Positions 1 to 13,366 are shown, counted from the first letter of the stretch. The stretch: 64,000 bases of DNA from Henricia sp. BOLD:AAB3569 (GCA_037783545.1 JBBELK010000384.1:992001-1056000), one strand, 5' to 3'. The notes: a model not told the origin generated them from the letters alone. Translations and numbers: made by a program.

Positions 1-8
1 TTTTTAAA

Positions 9-580
9 GGGCCCCTTATTTAGGATTTTTATCAATGAAATCTATCCTTTAAAACCACTCTACTCAGTTAAAGTCATAACAATCCTATTTGGAGCTTGCT
101 TTGGGGGTTAAAACAAAGGTTTTTAGTTTTTATGCTAATGCAAATATGCATATTCATGACCAAGGTCACTATGTCATAAGAGGCAAACACAGAAAAATCA
201 CATTCAACTGTGCACAAAAGATTCCACTTTTTTTTCAATTTTCCTGAAACTTTTGTAATCCATGGCTGTTTGAGTTTGTTTTACATGTTGCCTGCTGTAA
301 GCCATGACAAAACTGGGGGTAGAAACTGCAGCAATTTGCTACAAGTCCAACTTGAAGTCTTATGTTTTTTCTTAACTTTTCCCTTCTGTCTTCCTTATGT
401 GATGCACTCAAAACAGCGCCCTCTGTCTGTGATTTATTGCAGTGAAATCTTCAAAGTTGAAAAAGGCCACCTTTTATTGATTTTACATCCAAACGAACAA
501 TAGTATGTCTTGCTGAACAAGTAATCCGTCATTATGAAGCAAAGCTTAGGCACAAAGTTGTTTAGCATGTCACAGGCCCT
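9..580 (+). mobile_element. TTAA-flanked MITE, family 1 copy A
   Basis: Ends AGGGCC...GGCCCT are flanked by TTAA at 5-8 and 581-584. Positions 127-580 match 14675-15113 in reverse orientation. No coding capacity. TTAA duplication is typical of piggyBac/Kolobok-type MITEs. Confidence 0.65.
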
Positions 581-663
581 TTAACGTATGTGAATAATAG
601 TCAAACAGTCGTTGAAATTGTGTTCTATGGCATACTGTCATATATACTATTGCACCTATCAAT

Positions 664-690
664 CGTCCCCCCCCCCCCCCCCCCTCCCCC
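664..690 (+). repeat. Poly-C tract
   Basis: A C run interrupted by a single T. Similar homopolymers: poly-C at 6870-6883 and poly-G at 45758-45777. Confidence 0.9.
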
Positions 691-1134
691 CGGGCTACCC
701 CACCTAAGAGGTGGGGAGTCACTTTTTGTCACCCTGGGGCAACATTTAGGTGACAAAAATTTGCCCAATTTCACTGAACATTAACAACAGGTCAGTGTTT
801 CCAAGGAAAAACGATTGAAAGATTGCAGCGATCAATCACCACTTGCACGGTTGCGTTCACAACGACTTTCCTAGCATACGTCATATTTTACAACGGACAA
901 AAGTCAACGTCACGACAACCGACATGGTAACGAGGCGGGGGAGTCATGGTTCATGAAAGGAAAGCCTGGCTGGTTTGCCAATATGGCGGTTCCGTGCAAG
1001 TGGTGAATAATTATTAAACGCAGGCATTATGACATAGAGACGTCACAACACATCTGAAATCACTTGTACTTTCTCTCATTGAATATTTGGGAGATGTTCT
1101 TTGACTTGATTTTCTTAAGCATTCTTTGGGAAAA

Positions 1135-1295
1135 CAAAACAGTATATGGGTGCCCGGAGGCAATCTGTGGCAAAGTGCCTTGCCCAAGATGCACCTTGCC
1201 CACGCACCATGGATGACCAGGATGGAATTTGAACCAACAACCTGTGGGTTTATATCTTGGATTCAGTACGCTAATCCACTCGACCATAGTGACCC
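1135..1295 (-). mobile_element. tRNA-derived SINE, family A, partial
   Basis: Minus-strand A box TGGTCGAGTGGATTAGC and B box GGTTCAAATTCC followed by GGGCAAGGCACTTTG, as in the 45 kb and 61 kb copies; the tail is lost. Confidence 0.65.
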
Positions 1296-1522
1296 ACTTT
1301 TGAAAATGTGAATTTTTTTGAGTGTAACACCATTAGCTGTCCCCTAAAGTCTATAATGACGACTAAAGCCGACAGTATAAATATGACCTTAAGTATAATT
1401 CTATATACAGTATAATTATAACCTTCAAGTGACATTTGTTTCAGTCTAGTACAGCTTTTCAATTTCGAAACCTGCTGGGACATTTTAACTTTAGCCTAGC
1501 GACACTCCCAAACTAGTATGTA

Positions 1523-2150
1523 CACTGTAAACAAAATTACCCATAATTTTACGGTGAATTCACTGTCAAACGGGTTGCCGACAAAAAACCGTAAAATTAC
1601 GGTTATCCCGTAATTGTTTTAACGGTTTTGTCCCGTAAAATGTTACGTTATTCCCGTAATTTGACGGTGCTTTCCCCGTACTTTTCCTATCCCCACCCCT
1701 TCCAGTACTTTTGAACTTCTGCTGATTCATGTATGTTTGCGGCTTGACACTCAACTATACAATACACCTGTAGCGACTCTAAATTTACGCTCAGTGTAAG
1801 CCTATACACCGTATATCCCATCACGGTTGCACACATCTACTAAAATTAAATGTACTATTATTAGTCGCTCATCCGTCGCCAGCTTAAGTTAACTTGATGC
1901 CAACAATTGGTAATTTTGCATCTTTTCCAAACAAAAACATAATTACATAAAGCAAAACAACTGTAAACTGAAGAAAATCACCATCTTTATCAGCCAAATC
2001 TTTTCAGGGAGGCGCAATCCCACAATGCATTGTGAAATTATGTTTACGGGCACTTTCCCGTAAAGATGCATTTACGGGGAGTTCCCGTAAAAATTTACCT
2101 ACTCTTCACCGTAAAATTACGGTAATTTTTATTTTTTGTTTTTGACAGTG
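1523..2150. mobile_element. TA-flanked 628 bp element with TTACGG subterminal repeats
   Basis: Inverted ends CACTGTAAACAAAATTACC... / ...TTTTGACAGTG with TA at 1521-1522 and 2151-2152. Both ends are full of TTACGG/CCGTAA motifs; the centre contains CAATCCCACAATGCATTG, shared with 54192-58124. No transposase. Confidence 0.75.
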
Positions 2151-2599
2151 TAGGCATGCATATAAATAGGTCAGCGCAGGGTCAGCGCTAGTTGACTGCC
2201 GTTTTTTTTTTTTAAAGCCTCGTCTACACGTCCAAACACTTCCAAACTTTTGTGTTTGCAAACATCACAAAACAGGTATGTTTGCCGATGTTTCGCTTTC
2301 GGGTTCGAAATTAAAGCGCTAAAATGAATAGCAAAAGACGAACTCACTTTTTCAATACAATGCGGATCACCACACGAGACGAATTTCACGCAATTAGGAC
2401 GATTTATAACGCTGCAACTTTGAATTATACTGCACAGCAAATGAAATCCATTGGTGACTTGTCTAAATTCAAATTATGAAGTGAGCTCATCGCTGTTCGT
2501 GGACGAAATTAAAATATCGTTCTCGGGAATTTGCTTGATATAAGTGCTAAAATAACCGGGAAATCATGTAGTTTCCGCTCCGTTTCAGCTCTGTACCTG

Positions 2600-3771
2600 T
2601 CACGCATATGCCCTGAATATGCCGCGTATCTTCACGATTCTGCCCGAACGTCGGGGTCACGTGGTCAACCCTGAATCGTGTGAGTGTGCAAGCATTGTCG
2701 TTAGTCAGTCGTTGAACTCTCGGCGCGAAATGTATCGCCGGGAATCGTTGTAGTGTCGGGAGTCTAGGAACATTCGAGGGGGACGTGTCGCGAGTAACGT
2801 GCCGTTATCGTGCAAGAGTCTTTCATAATTCAGAGTCCTTTAGGGATCGAGATCACGATCGGGAAGGATACGTGTCGGAATAATTGAACACGCGTTACCG
2901 TGTCGTTAATGTCGGGGTGATTTCGATCTGCCTTCGGCCCTGTACAGCATTCGGGGCGCTGGATCATGCGATCCTCGGCGATTCTCCAAAAAACTGACAA
3001 TCGGGACCAACGATCGGCATATTGTATAACCAAGGCATTATCCAGTATAGTCGGCTTAGCCAGGTTATGCACCATGCGAACCTCTAAGGTCGACTTGGCG
3101 AGATAATTTATTTGGGCAAGTCAACTGAATAGCTCCAGCAATAAGTCGACTTAGCGAGACAAACCTATCTTGCAAAGTCTATTATACACGTAACAGTTCC
3201 AATTAGTCGATGTGGAATTATTTAAGTCCGATGTCAAGTCTTCCTCTTCGCTTTGTGATTTTAAGAAAATTATGAAACAAGGTCTTTTAGCTTCTGCCCT
3301 GTAATTTTAGCCTTTTATTTTTTTATAACCACACGCGATTTTATGCTTTTACATTACATTTTTCAAATATTTTTTATTAGGCGTTTCTTCTTTTAACTTT
3401 CTATTTCTTTATGTACATACTTTATTTTACATGTTTATATTTGTCTACATGTTTGAATTAAAGTTGATATATTTGAATATTTACCTAAGTATTTAATTTC
3501 TTAATCTTGTTTCGTTTCCTGTTTTGGTTTGTAAAATTTATGTTGACGTTTATGTATATAATTTTAAATAGTTTTATCCCTTTAAAGTTTACAACTTTTT
3601 AATTTTTACTCTATTATATCGCTCATTCTTTTGCCAAATTTTAATGTTATTATTTTGAGTTACTTGTACTAAATTTATTGTTTTATGTTTATTTTGATCC
3701 TGTGGTAGACCACTTTATGTGAACGGGCTACCCTGGTTAAAAATCAGAAAATAATAATAATAATAAATTCT
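2600..3771 (+). mobile_element. Possible 3' end of a LINE (no coding part recognised)
   Basis: GGGCTACCCTGGTTAAAAAT followed by an (AAT)n tail at 3751-3769 resembles the 3' ends of invertebrate LINEs. A GC-rich part lies at 2600-3080 and an AT-rich part after it. The left border is a guess. Confidence 0.3.
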
Positions 3772-5767
3772 CTGTCGGCCGCCACAGCTCAGATGCTGCC
3801 AGAGCCACTACGACAAGCGCCTTTTCCTTTGGAAGTTGTAACACAAACGATATCACAAATATCTGATCAGACTTTTACTCGAGTTGAATCATACCGTCTC
3901 CCTCGGACTGTTTAAATGTTTCACCAAACATAGTATCGGAGGTTTTGTTATATATGTGTCTCTGAAGAAAACATTTAAAATAGTTTTCAAATTCCTGCAA
4001 TAAGTAATTCATCAACATAAATCAGATGAGACTTAAAGTATTTGGGTTTCTAGGTACGGTCGACCTTTGAGGTAAACAAAACCTGTATAAAGTAGCAATC
4101 AAATCTCATAACAACATCCTACAAATGTCACGAATTATACATCCAATATCTTCGGCTAGACTGTCATTACATTTCTTCATGACTTTGTATGAAGCAGCAG
4201 AAGACAAACTAAGCGAAATGTTGACCTTCCAAGAAAAACATCCCGAAGAAAGGGATTTATTCGATGAGAGCCAAAAGCAGTGGGTTACAGCACGGTGGTA
4301 AACCGTGCTTGCGTCAAGACTTATAGTGGGCACCATAGAATGGCCGAGGTGTAATTTTAGCGTCTCCAAGAAAGTGTCTCCCGGTGGTGACAATTTCATT
4401 TTCAAAAGCTTCGCTCAAGTTCCCGGGTGCCTTGCTGTTCGAGAAGTTTACCTAGCGCGTCGCAATCTCTCCCTACCTTATCCATTAAAATGCGATGTCC
4501 GCGGCCGTGTCAATTTAACAGAGTGCACATAAATATCAAGCGATGGCTCGCGCTGCATCATAACACGTCCCAACCTTCGAAAGTTCCGATAGTAAGAGCT
4601 CTTGAGATGAACCGGCGATCAAAGACACACCCATTAATATCACTGTATTTCTTAACTTTTCTCATCAAGCTAGGGCCTTTAATGTCGTCGGTCTTCTTCA
4701 GATAATGAAACCCATATTTATCATGTTGAGGAAGTGTTATAGTATCGATTTGAGCCACTGTTCTGTTTTGCTTTCGTATTCTAGATTTTCGGTCATGTCT
4801 TTTCCCAGATGCTTCTTGTTTGCGTTTTCGGTCAGAACTGAGTCAAATCGATGGCCGTCTCCGCGACCTGTGCCGCTCACAACTGCAGCGATATAAAAAT
4901 CACAAATCGTGAATGCTGCACTCTTGTATCTGCTTCACTGCCAGGTTTTCATTTTTTGTCTTCGACCAAAACAAACGCAGTTATCCTGTTATAGTAAACA
5001 TGCCATGTACATTGTATACTATACTTGAAAATGCCCAATAATAGTATCAACCTTGGGACGTGGACAATTTGGGAATTGAGGAATTTCAAATTGTCACCGA
5101 AAACGAGGGTCCGAGTGCTTTCTTTTGTGATAAAATTGCAAATGAAAAGACGCGTGACGTAATACAATTAATGGCCTTGCATCTGAAACGAAGCTGCTAA
5201 TTTGAAATTTGTCAATAATCTGCACATTATCAAGATGTTGTAGATTTTGATCTTTGGACTTAGTAAAGTAAATTAAATCAAATTATAGATTTCCTAGAAA
5301 AACAATGGAAGGAAAGCGGGATACATCTGCCACTCATTTCATTCCTTTCTTGACATAATGACCAGCAGAGAGAGTTAGTTCGATCAACATGAAAACAAAA
5401 GCCGTTTTATTAGTAAAATTATTGTTTATAACTTTAAGCTTTTGCGCATAGGCCATTAAATAGCGACAAGAGTCAACATTTCTTCCAAAATTGTACAATG
5501 CCTGAAAAGGTATTGGCGATTCTTACCTTCACAATCATGCAGATAATTTTTCTCATTTGGGTTGGTGAGGGGCCAACAATGAAACGGCGAATTGTCCAAC
5601 TCATGCCAGGCCAGGGTTCGGCCGGAGAACACCTGTTTTAGAGAGAGTAAATAATTGGAATGTTACCGTGCAGGTGCTTTGAGATAATTTAAAGTCACGG
5701 TGCGTGCAACAATATACGATGGGATTTTACTTTTGATATTTTCCCCAAAGGGAAGAGGAGAAGCGTA
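3772..5767. other. Stretch without supported gene
   Basis: Open frames on the minus strand (for example 4758-4558, DIKGPSLMRKVKKYSDINGC) are short, lie in different frames and match no family I know. Possibly a decayed gene or element. Confidence 0.3.
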
Positions 5768-5770
5768 TTA

Positions 5771-5909
5771 AGCGGGCCTCCCACTGTGCGATTTTTGCCA
5801 CGAATTTCGTACGATTAGGTACGATTGTGTATAGTCTCCAGGCAGTCTCTGGTAATCGTACCTAATCGTTGGAAATTCGTGGCAAAAATCGCACAGTGGA
5901 AGGCCCGCT
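5771..5909. mobile_element. Harbinger-like palindromic MITE, TTA duplication
   Basis: 139 bp; ends AGCGGGCCTCCCACTGTGCG inverted with about 50 bp arms, flanked by TTA at 5768-5770 and 5910-5912. A 3-bp TWA duplication is typical of PIF/Harbinger. Confidence 0.75.
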
Positions 5910-6210
5910 TTATAAAAAAAAGAGGTCTTTTTCGAAATTCAGTGCATTCATGAAAGCGGTGTGGTACAATAGACGATATAGGGTGGCCAGTATAATCCTG
6001 TCACGTTAGCACTCCTATATTTATGCCTACAAATTTCATATCTTTATACGTGAATCATATAAAACCTTTGCAAAGATGAACGAGTATCGACTGAAGGCGA
6101 TTGAAGTTCTTGCGGGTTATTTTATTGGACACCTTTCTGCCGAGTTTAATTTCCTTCAGTTTCTTCGTGAAAAAAAATCGATCTTGTTCAAACCCTGTCC
6201 GTTTTATTAA

Positions 6211-6546
6211 AGGGGCGTATCCATATCGCATTTTAACACCCCCTTTTCCCTATGGGTGTTGAGATTTTGATATCACGTCATTTGTCATATTTTTCTCATT
6301 ACCTTTCTGAAATTTCGTGCTCAATAATTATTTTCGAGGATATCGTAAAATAAAAACACCAATGTTTTGTCAACTAATTTATCCGGTTCCATAAAGCAGT
6401 GGAGTGATTATACCAACCATGTTGCTTCCACATCCAAATTTGAGATTACAAATTTCATGTATCTTCCCATGGTTAGTATTTTGGGGAGAAATTTATTGTT
6501 ACGTTAAAGCGAAATCCATTTTCTGGAAAAATCTAAACAAGCTCCT
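6211..6546 (+). mobile_element. TTAA-flanked MITE, family 2 copy A
   Basis: Ends AGGGGC...GCTCCT with TTAA at 6207-6210 and 6547-6550. About 320 bp is shared in direct orientation with 7513-7833 (TGGGTGTTGAGATTTTGA and TTGCTTCCACATCCAAATT blocks). Confidence 0.75.
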
Positions 6547-7512
6547 TTAAGGTCGCGCATGTATAGAAACACTTTTCGGAGAATTCACATTGATAATTCG
6601 ACTATTATGCAATTATAAAAAATGCTTATATTATTTTTACGTTACAAATACATTTAAGAACACAACTTGATAATGTATAATTTTGACTGCTAACCCATTT
6701 TTACGAAGCAAATAAATTTTGCATTAAGCATTTTTTTCCTGCTAAACAGCTTCATAAAATTGGTCCGAAGTCATTAATGATGTGCTTCATAACAGTCATA
6801 CCAAATTGTCTAAAAAGGAAGCCAGGATTGTTTCTTTTGCAAAACGGAAATTTCAGGTGAGAAGATCCCCCCCCCCCCCCCAAAAAAAAAGAAACATCCA
6901 TGGCCCTTCAGTGTGCGGACAGCAAGATAGCCTACAAACTATATACCAACAGTTGAAAATCTGATGGGAAACCATGATTTTAGAGAGAAAAATATACTGT
7001 TGGGACTGAAGCCTATAATTGTATATTAGGGACGACCGGGAACACTTCAACAATGGAGCCGATGTTAATAATGCCGGGACTCCCCCTTTTGGGGGGTGGG
7101 CGGGGGACACTTATTATGCTTTGTGCACAGAGTGCATGACGGTCAAGCGATGGTCACGAAAGCTGCTCTATCGGATATCCTCGTGGTTCTCAAACCAATC
7201 ACTTGAAAACACTTGCTCCATCCTCCGGAAGGAATACATGTGTAATTTCATTGCATCGAGTGTTGAGCAATACAACTCCTTGACTATTTCTTTTTTTTTT
7301 CTATTTTGTTTTCTCCACAAAGGAAGCGCCAGCCACTAGCACCCGTTGCGGATACGGGTTTGCCAATGAATGAATGTGCATATTTTTTTAAGAACCGGGA
7401 GGCAAAAAGTGGGATGATATTTTAACATTCTCTGGGTAAAGTTGCCCAGTTCACAAATGGGATATGTAGAGTTGGATTGGTTTGATAAGTTTAATTTACA
7501 CATGGATTTTAA

Positions 7513-7833
7513 AGAAGTGTGTCCAGATCACATACCCCCTCCCCCCCATTTTTCCCATGGGTGTTGAGATTTTGAAATATCTTGTGTAATATTTTTTTCT
7601 CATTACCATTCTGAAAATTCCCGCTCTCATTCCGCACATTTTCAAGGATATCGAAAAACCAAATGGTAAAATGTTCCTTATACACCAAACGTTTTGCTTC
7701 CACATCCAAATTGGAGATTGCAAATTTCCTGTTTTGTTCCCATGGATAGTACATTGTATTTTGGAGAGGTATTTTATATGATTGTTAGGTTAGAACGAAA
7801 TCCAATTTTCTGGAGATGTATGAACAAGCTCCT
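7513..7833 (+). mobile_element. TTAA-flanked MITE, family 2 copy B
   Basis: Direct copy of 6211-6546, TTAA at 7509-7512 and 7834-7837. No coding capacity. Confidence 0.75.
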
Positions 7834-7837
7834 TTAA

Positions 7838-9403
7838 CCGTGATCCACAGCTATCACTATGCACTACTATAGGCCTACACGTGGCACTATCGAGGGAGGG
7901 GCGGTCTTAATTTTGTAAATGTGGTATACAAAAGAGCAGATATTAGAGCAAATGAACACTGTAACGCAGGGTCGCGCTAAACAACCGACTCACCAAAACG
8001 ACGAGCTGCAAAGTGAGAAATCTGCCCCCTTCCAGCATAACCATGACCTCTCAAGTGGGTTGCAGGCATAAATTGTGCCCAGGTATGCAAGCCTTACGGG
8101 TACTGTAAACAATCGTCTGGTCCAAACTTCTTAACACAGTATTGCAAGACACGACATCCAGGACAACGAAACGAAGCAGAGTATTATGGCCAGAAACTAT
8201 GCGCCTCAATTTCAGGTATCAACAACAACACAATGGTCATATCAACAGACCTTCTCCTTGTGATTAAACAACGCTTATATTTGTGGCTCGTTTAATGAAA
8301 GAATGAAAGTATCTTGTATTGTTTCCAGTTCTGTGTGTCCTGAACTCCACGGTAATCCACTGCTAAGTTGACTGCGGTCCGTCCAATTTCAAGTCTTAGA
8401 ATGACAACCACAAAATGGTTTTTTTTTCTGTCGCTTTTAATTGTGAATTCTCCTCCACTGTGTCGAACAATAAGTTACGTGGCAAATGACACCCCCTAAT
8501 TACGCTGTGTGATAATCACGGTCCAGGCTAGGATTTGACGTAAGCATCGCCGAGCAACCGTACTGTAGGTGCAGGTTTCAGCGCCTCTGTTGACTGTTGC
8601 TGCTCGCTCGTCGAGACATCTACGAATGATGTAGCATGCACTGGCGAAGCGCAGGCAATAAAATTACTGATGGACCACTGTATGCCGCAGTTACATGTGA
8701 ATGCTGTGCAATCATGCTAGCTCGTCTGAGCACGCGCTTCGCCCGACCCTTGCTTCGGTGATGCCCGTGACCTATTCCGGGTCTTGCTCGAACAAATGGA
8801 GGCGTATCGGATGATCATTGCTTTTCACGGTTTGTTTAACGTGCAATCAGGGAGGAGCATAAAATAAAAGGTCCTTGTTTTCTGAGTAAGCCATATAGGT
8901 ACTTTCCGATGTACGACAAGAATATCAAATTTCATTAGGTTTAAATAAGGACTAACAAAATTTACTAGAAATAAGTAACAGCATTTCCTTAAATGTATTA
9001 GCTGCAACGTATTGTCGCTTTTTCAGTCATGTTTATTATTCTACTTCTGTAGTTTTGTGGAAAATGTGTAGTTTTCTGGCAGAACGACATGAAGAGTTTA
9101 AAAGAACGTGTATACACAAATACATCGATGCATTGCTTTTGCTGCCATGTTCATAAATAGATCGAGTTGGTTGATGTTCCTTCATTCCAGAACACTGATC
9201 TGTTCAATGGTTTGTGTCGAGTCATGGATGCTGGGTATACCGTGCATGTCTAATTGTCCGACCCCATCCTGAGATATCGGGGTATTTACACTCTGTTAAA
9301 GATATATTGTCGTGGTTATCAGCAAATTTGATTTGTTTTTCTCGAAATGAATTTTTAAGCATTTACTTGATTTTAACGACAAAACATCATACTTTGTATT
9401 TTA
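7838..9403. other. Stretch without supported gene
   Basis: Mixed-composition unique-looking DNA. No splice-bounded coding block, TIR or tandem array recognised. Confidence 0.3.
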
Positions 9404-9672
9404 GACATCGGCAACCCTGTGAAAAACGCCTTTTTTACGGCCGTTTCTGCGCCTTGCCTAGACTTGCCCAGGTCTGTCCCGTGGTTGGTTTGTGGTGCGG
9501 TGCGTGCAGCGCGCCCTCTGGACTGGTGCGGCCTGTCAAATATATTTTCTTCTGTCTCCGAAGACGGAGGAAACCGAAGAAAACGGGTTGGACATGCCAC
9601 CGATCCGGAGAGCGTGTTGCGCGTCGCAGACCGAGCACGGGAGGTCAGACTTGGGCAAGTTTACGCCTTGAA
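9404..9672 (+). repeat. Dispersed inverted-end repeat, copy 1
   Basis: GCAACCCTGTGAAAAACGCC at the start; a related sequence at 27815-28070 has the same block inverted at its end and shares GACTTGCCCAGGTCTGTCC. Looks like a MITE family. Confidence 0.55.
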
Positions 9673-9955
9673 TACGTGCCTTTACGGTTCCCCACAATTC
9701 ACTGCGCGCGGTACATGGAGTGGTGCATGATGGGACTGAAGCGTTCACTGACGTTCGTGCACACATGAATGGGATTCCGCGAGTGAGTGGAGTTCTCGGC
9801 CGCTTCAAACTCGTAAAACGTGGCGAATTTGTGTTTTTAAAAACACAATTAATAGCCTATAGAGCTCAGCTACAGATTCAACCTACTGTATGGGATTATA
9901 TCGGCGTCTATGGGTGGAATAATTGAGATGACTGTCGAAAACCCGTAGTCACGGC
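9668..9955 (+). repeat. Dispersed repeat (ACGTGCCTTTACGG type), copy 1
   Basis: About 290 bp matching 32615-32940 in direct orientation (blocks AATACGTGCCTTTACGGTTC, GCCGCTTCAAACTCG, ACAGATTCAACCTACTGT). Confidence 0.7.
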
Positions 9956-10831
9956 AATGCGTGTCGCCAGCGTGCGCCCGTCCCGATCGACCGCGACTTC
10001 GAAAATGCTCGACTGGTGGGATGATTATAGTTGTTAAAAATTGACACGTATTTAGGAAACTGGGTCGGGTGTTTCTTGGGACGGTCGGCTAACAATCCCC
10101 ACGAACTAAATTCTAGTCTTGATAATTTTTGTTTGTTTTTTGATGTTGGCAAGTTTTAGTATTATTTACTTAGGAGGCGAGGCAGACAGTGAAAAATAAT
10201 CCCATATGACGATCAATATCATAAAACAGCACTCCCTTCCCCCATCATCTAACAGCGAGTTTAATTACTGCCATGAATGCAACCCCAGGCTTCTCGTACT
10301 GTTTATTTCGAACTAGTCAATTGATTTTGTGATGCGGCAATGATTCGCTTTGAAGGCAGACCAGTCAACCGAGGTACTAGTTGACTTTTTTATCGAACTG
10401 TTTATGTTACCTGCAGGTATTGCGATACCTCAAGCTTCAACTGAAATTTAATGAATTTGGCAGCATATGACAAAACATTCCATAACACTTAATTAATATT
10501 TTAAACTGGGACTTTAGAAATACATGTAGAATATGCTTAAGGCATATACGCTGTAAGCGGTGAGCTCCCTTTTCCGACTACGAATCATCGGCTACCCAGT
10601 CTGCCCTGTATGTACGGAGTTGGTAAATAGCGCCACCATGGGTTCATAAGCGCAAGATTCCTTTTTCGATTTGTTTCGGTGAGGAATCGGGAGACTTTTG
10701 ACTGGACACGGTTAAACGCTAGGTGGCGCACTTTACGGTCCCGTACGTAAATTTGTACAATTTATTTGTCATAGAGTTCGTACACAAGTACGGTTTTTTT
10801 TATGCAAGCCTCCGGTTTTTACTTTTAAAAA
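9956..10831. other. Stretch upstream of the THAP exon
   Basis: No coding block supported. A strong Kozak context (GCGCCACCATGG) occurs near 10630, but the frame it opens is short and unlike any known protein. Confidence 0.3.
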
Positions 10832-10940
10832 ATGCGAGGAACGTGTTGTTCCGTACCGGGATGCTGTAACAGGGGTGGCCACAAATTTCCGCGGAACAAG
10901 AAAATGCAAAATTGCTGGCGATTAGCCATTAAACAGGCAG
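10832..10940 (+). CDS. THAP-type zinc-finger first exon (fragment)
   Basis: MRGTCCSVPGCCNRGGHKFP then RNKKMQNCWRLAIKQA resembles the first half of a THAP C2CH zinc finger (Cys-x(n)-Cys, HKFP, Trp of the first helix). A possible donor (GCAG/GTTACA) follows at 10940. The second Cys/His pair is not found downstream; a Tc1-like element occupies 11035-12467. It could be a host THAP gene start or a relic of a THAP-bearing transposase. Confidence 0.45.
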
Positions 10941-11034
10941 GTTACAGACGATTATGTGGCGGCCAACTGCAAGCAGTATTGCCAGTTTGTCCATGCCTGT
11001 TTCTACCCATGCCTTACATACTCGACCATATATA

Positions 11035-12467
11035 CACTACTCAAAAAACAATTAAGGACCACTTTTTATTTTGTGTATACTTTTTGTATATGATATATTT
11101 TACTGCTGAAAATACCCCAGTACAACTGTCCAGAATGACCTCAAACACACTGTAATCAATTTCACATGTGGTTGGTTTCAGTTGTTGCATATTGTCTCTT
11201 AATTCCATCGTTGCACATCCTGAAATGTGGGCTTAGTTTTAGGGGTATCAGCTGACCACATAAAATGGTACAAAAGTGGGTGCAAGAGCATTTTCTGTCA
11301 TTGGTCTCAACAATCAGACAACTTAGTGACAGCAGCAATGCCAAGACGCCACCTGAGTGAAGTGGCCGACCAGCCGCAACAACCCCGATGATAGTTACTT
11401 GACGAATCTCTGCCTCCGCAACCGCTTCCACAGTGACAGTGCACGTCGACTCAATAATGAATTCGCTGCTGACACTGGAGTGACTGTTTCCACTCAAACA
11501 ATCCGTAACCGACTTCACAGAGCCAATATGCATGCCAGAAGGCTAGCGCAGTGCGTCCCACTCGCCCTGCTCACAGAAGGATCTGTCTCAACTTGGCTCG
11601 GGAGCATGTCGGATGGACCCAACAGCAATGGCGCAGTGTTCTGTTCACAGATGAGAGCAGATTCTCCCTCGACCACAATGATGGACGTGTGAGAGTCTGG
11701 AGGTGAGCAGGAGAGAGATTTGCCGACCCCTGTATTGCAGAACATGACCGTTATGGGGGGGAGGCAGCATGGTGTGGGGAGGCATCGCCTATGGCAACCG
11801 TACTCGTCTCTACGTAGTCCCAATGGGATCAATGACAGGAGTGAGGTACAAGGATGAAGTCCTTGAACCTATCGTGGTGCCATTTGCAGAAAATGCGGGG
11901 GAAAATGTCATTTTCATGGACGTTAATGCCCGTCCCCACTCAGCAAGAGTGGTGACACAGTTCCTGGAGAATCATGGGATCGAGCACATGGACTGGCCAG
12001 CAAAGTCCCCATACTTGAATCCCATTGAACATGTATGGGACATGATGGGGAGGAGTATCGAGCAGCTGGAAGCACAGCCACATGGACTGCAGCAGCTGCG
12101 TGTGGCTCTGGAGGCTGCATGGGATGCGCTGGCCGTCAGAGACGTCAATCGCCTCATTAACTCCATGAGACAGAGGTGTGAAGCCGTTATTGCTGCAAGA
12201 GGAGTCCATACTTGCTACTGAGCTGATTAAAAGACATTCAGACTGAAAATTTTGAAAAAAATTGTCATTTGACTTTTCCCTGAAACTGTCCATTTTGTGG
12301 TTGCCCAAGTTCTCATCAAAAAATGTGCATTTTATGTTTTGAAACATTTTTTATTCCAATGAGAACACAATCTAGACAAACAAAAAATGAAAGAACTAGA
12401 CCTCACTCATTGCTTGAAAAAAATTACAAGTTAAGAAAAACGTGGTCCTTAACTTTTTTGAGTAGTG
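11035..12467 (+). mobile_element. Tc1-like DNA transposon, 1433 bp, TA target duplication
   Basis: Inverted ends of about 28 bp (CACTACTCAAAAAA...; GGACCAC core) are flanked by TA at 11033-11034 and 12468-12469. Inside is a plus-strand transposase relic from about 11338 (MPRRHLSE) to 12221, with TIRNRLHRA, FTDESRF, MDVNARPHSARVV and SPYLNPIEHVWD, the DDE motifs of Tc1 transposases. The N-terminal helix-turn-helix region is largely missing, an in-frame TGA follows VRVWR (11704), and frames shift, so it is inactive. The middle catalytic Asp sits in MDVNARPH rather than the usual DDNARPH. Confidence 0.92.
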
Positions 12468-12849
12468 TAGTTGGATGCGTGTATTCGTTTAGTGATCTCT
12501 CTTCTTTCCAAACTCTACTTGTGCTTTGAGCCCTTGGGTTTGTTTCTAACATTAATTTTTTTCATCTGTTATGGTTGTGACACTGAGGTTTTGCAGAAAA
12601 TACTCTTCTTGGGGGGAGCTCTCACTATGTACATGTTCATTGTGACCCCATTGTTAGTAACAATGGTGTGTGCCCAATTTCCATTGTTAGATGTTCATAG
12701 TGTCTAGGTAGTCATGATCCTTGACTATAGCACAAATGTTTGCTGGTACTGCCGAATTGGAATGTCTTCTGCTTGCGAATTTAACCAAGTATTTCTGAAA
12801 TTGACAGGGTACTGTGGCACATTGCGATGTTCAGTTGGTCTAGGATCAA

Positions 12850-13366
12850 AGTCCTTGATATGCTTAAAGATAGTATACATGATTGGTAAACCGTTACCAA
12901 TAGTTTTATCCCCCTTGTGTGATTGAAGATATACATGATTAAAACCAACCTGAGCAAAAACCAGCTCCGTACTTCGTCTAACTTCTGAGAAAACAGTCAA
13001 AAAAAGGTTTGCAGTAATTTCGCCCCTGAACCACGGCCTGTGCACGAAGTGGTTTTGGGGCGAAGTAGCATTTGCGCAATGTAGTGTTTGGACGAAGTGA
13101 TTTGGGGCGAAATGGCACTCGGGTGAGGGGTTTTGGGGCGAAATGGCACTTGGGCGAAATAGTTTTGGGGCGAATTGAATTTTAGTCTCATGAGACAAAA
13201 AATCATTGTTTTACTCATTTCTCAAAGACTATAGCACTTCAGACAAAACCATTTCAGGCAGTTTCAGGGAAAGTTTTCTACGGTCATCATGTTTATATTG
13301 TGTAAGTTAGGCGTAAATCTGTGAACATTTCTGATTTTCGAGACACCAATTTAAAACTGCCTGTTT
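12850..13366 (-). repeat. Dispersed TTCGCC-rich repeat, copy 1
   Basis: Reverse-orientation copy of 21175-21640, with several degenerate TTCGCCC/GGGCGAA subrepeats. It cuts off the third exon of the SAP/SWIM gene. Confidence 0.8.

Noticed and set aside
9214-9768. 184-codon open frame on the plus strand
   Set aside because: It covers two dispersed repeats (9404-9672 and 9668-9955), has competing open frames on both strands and no domain.
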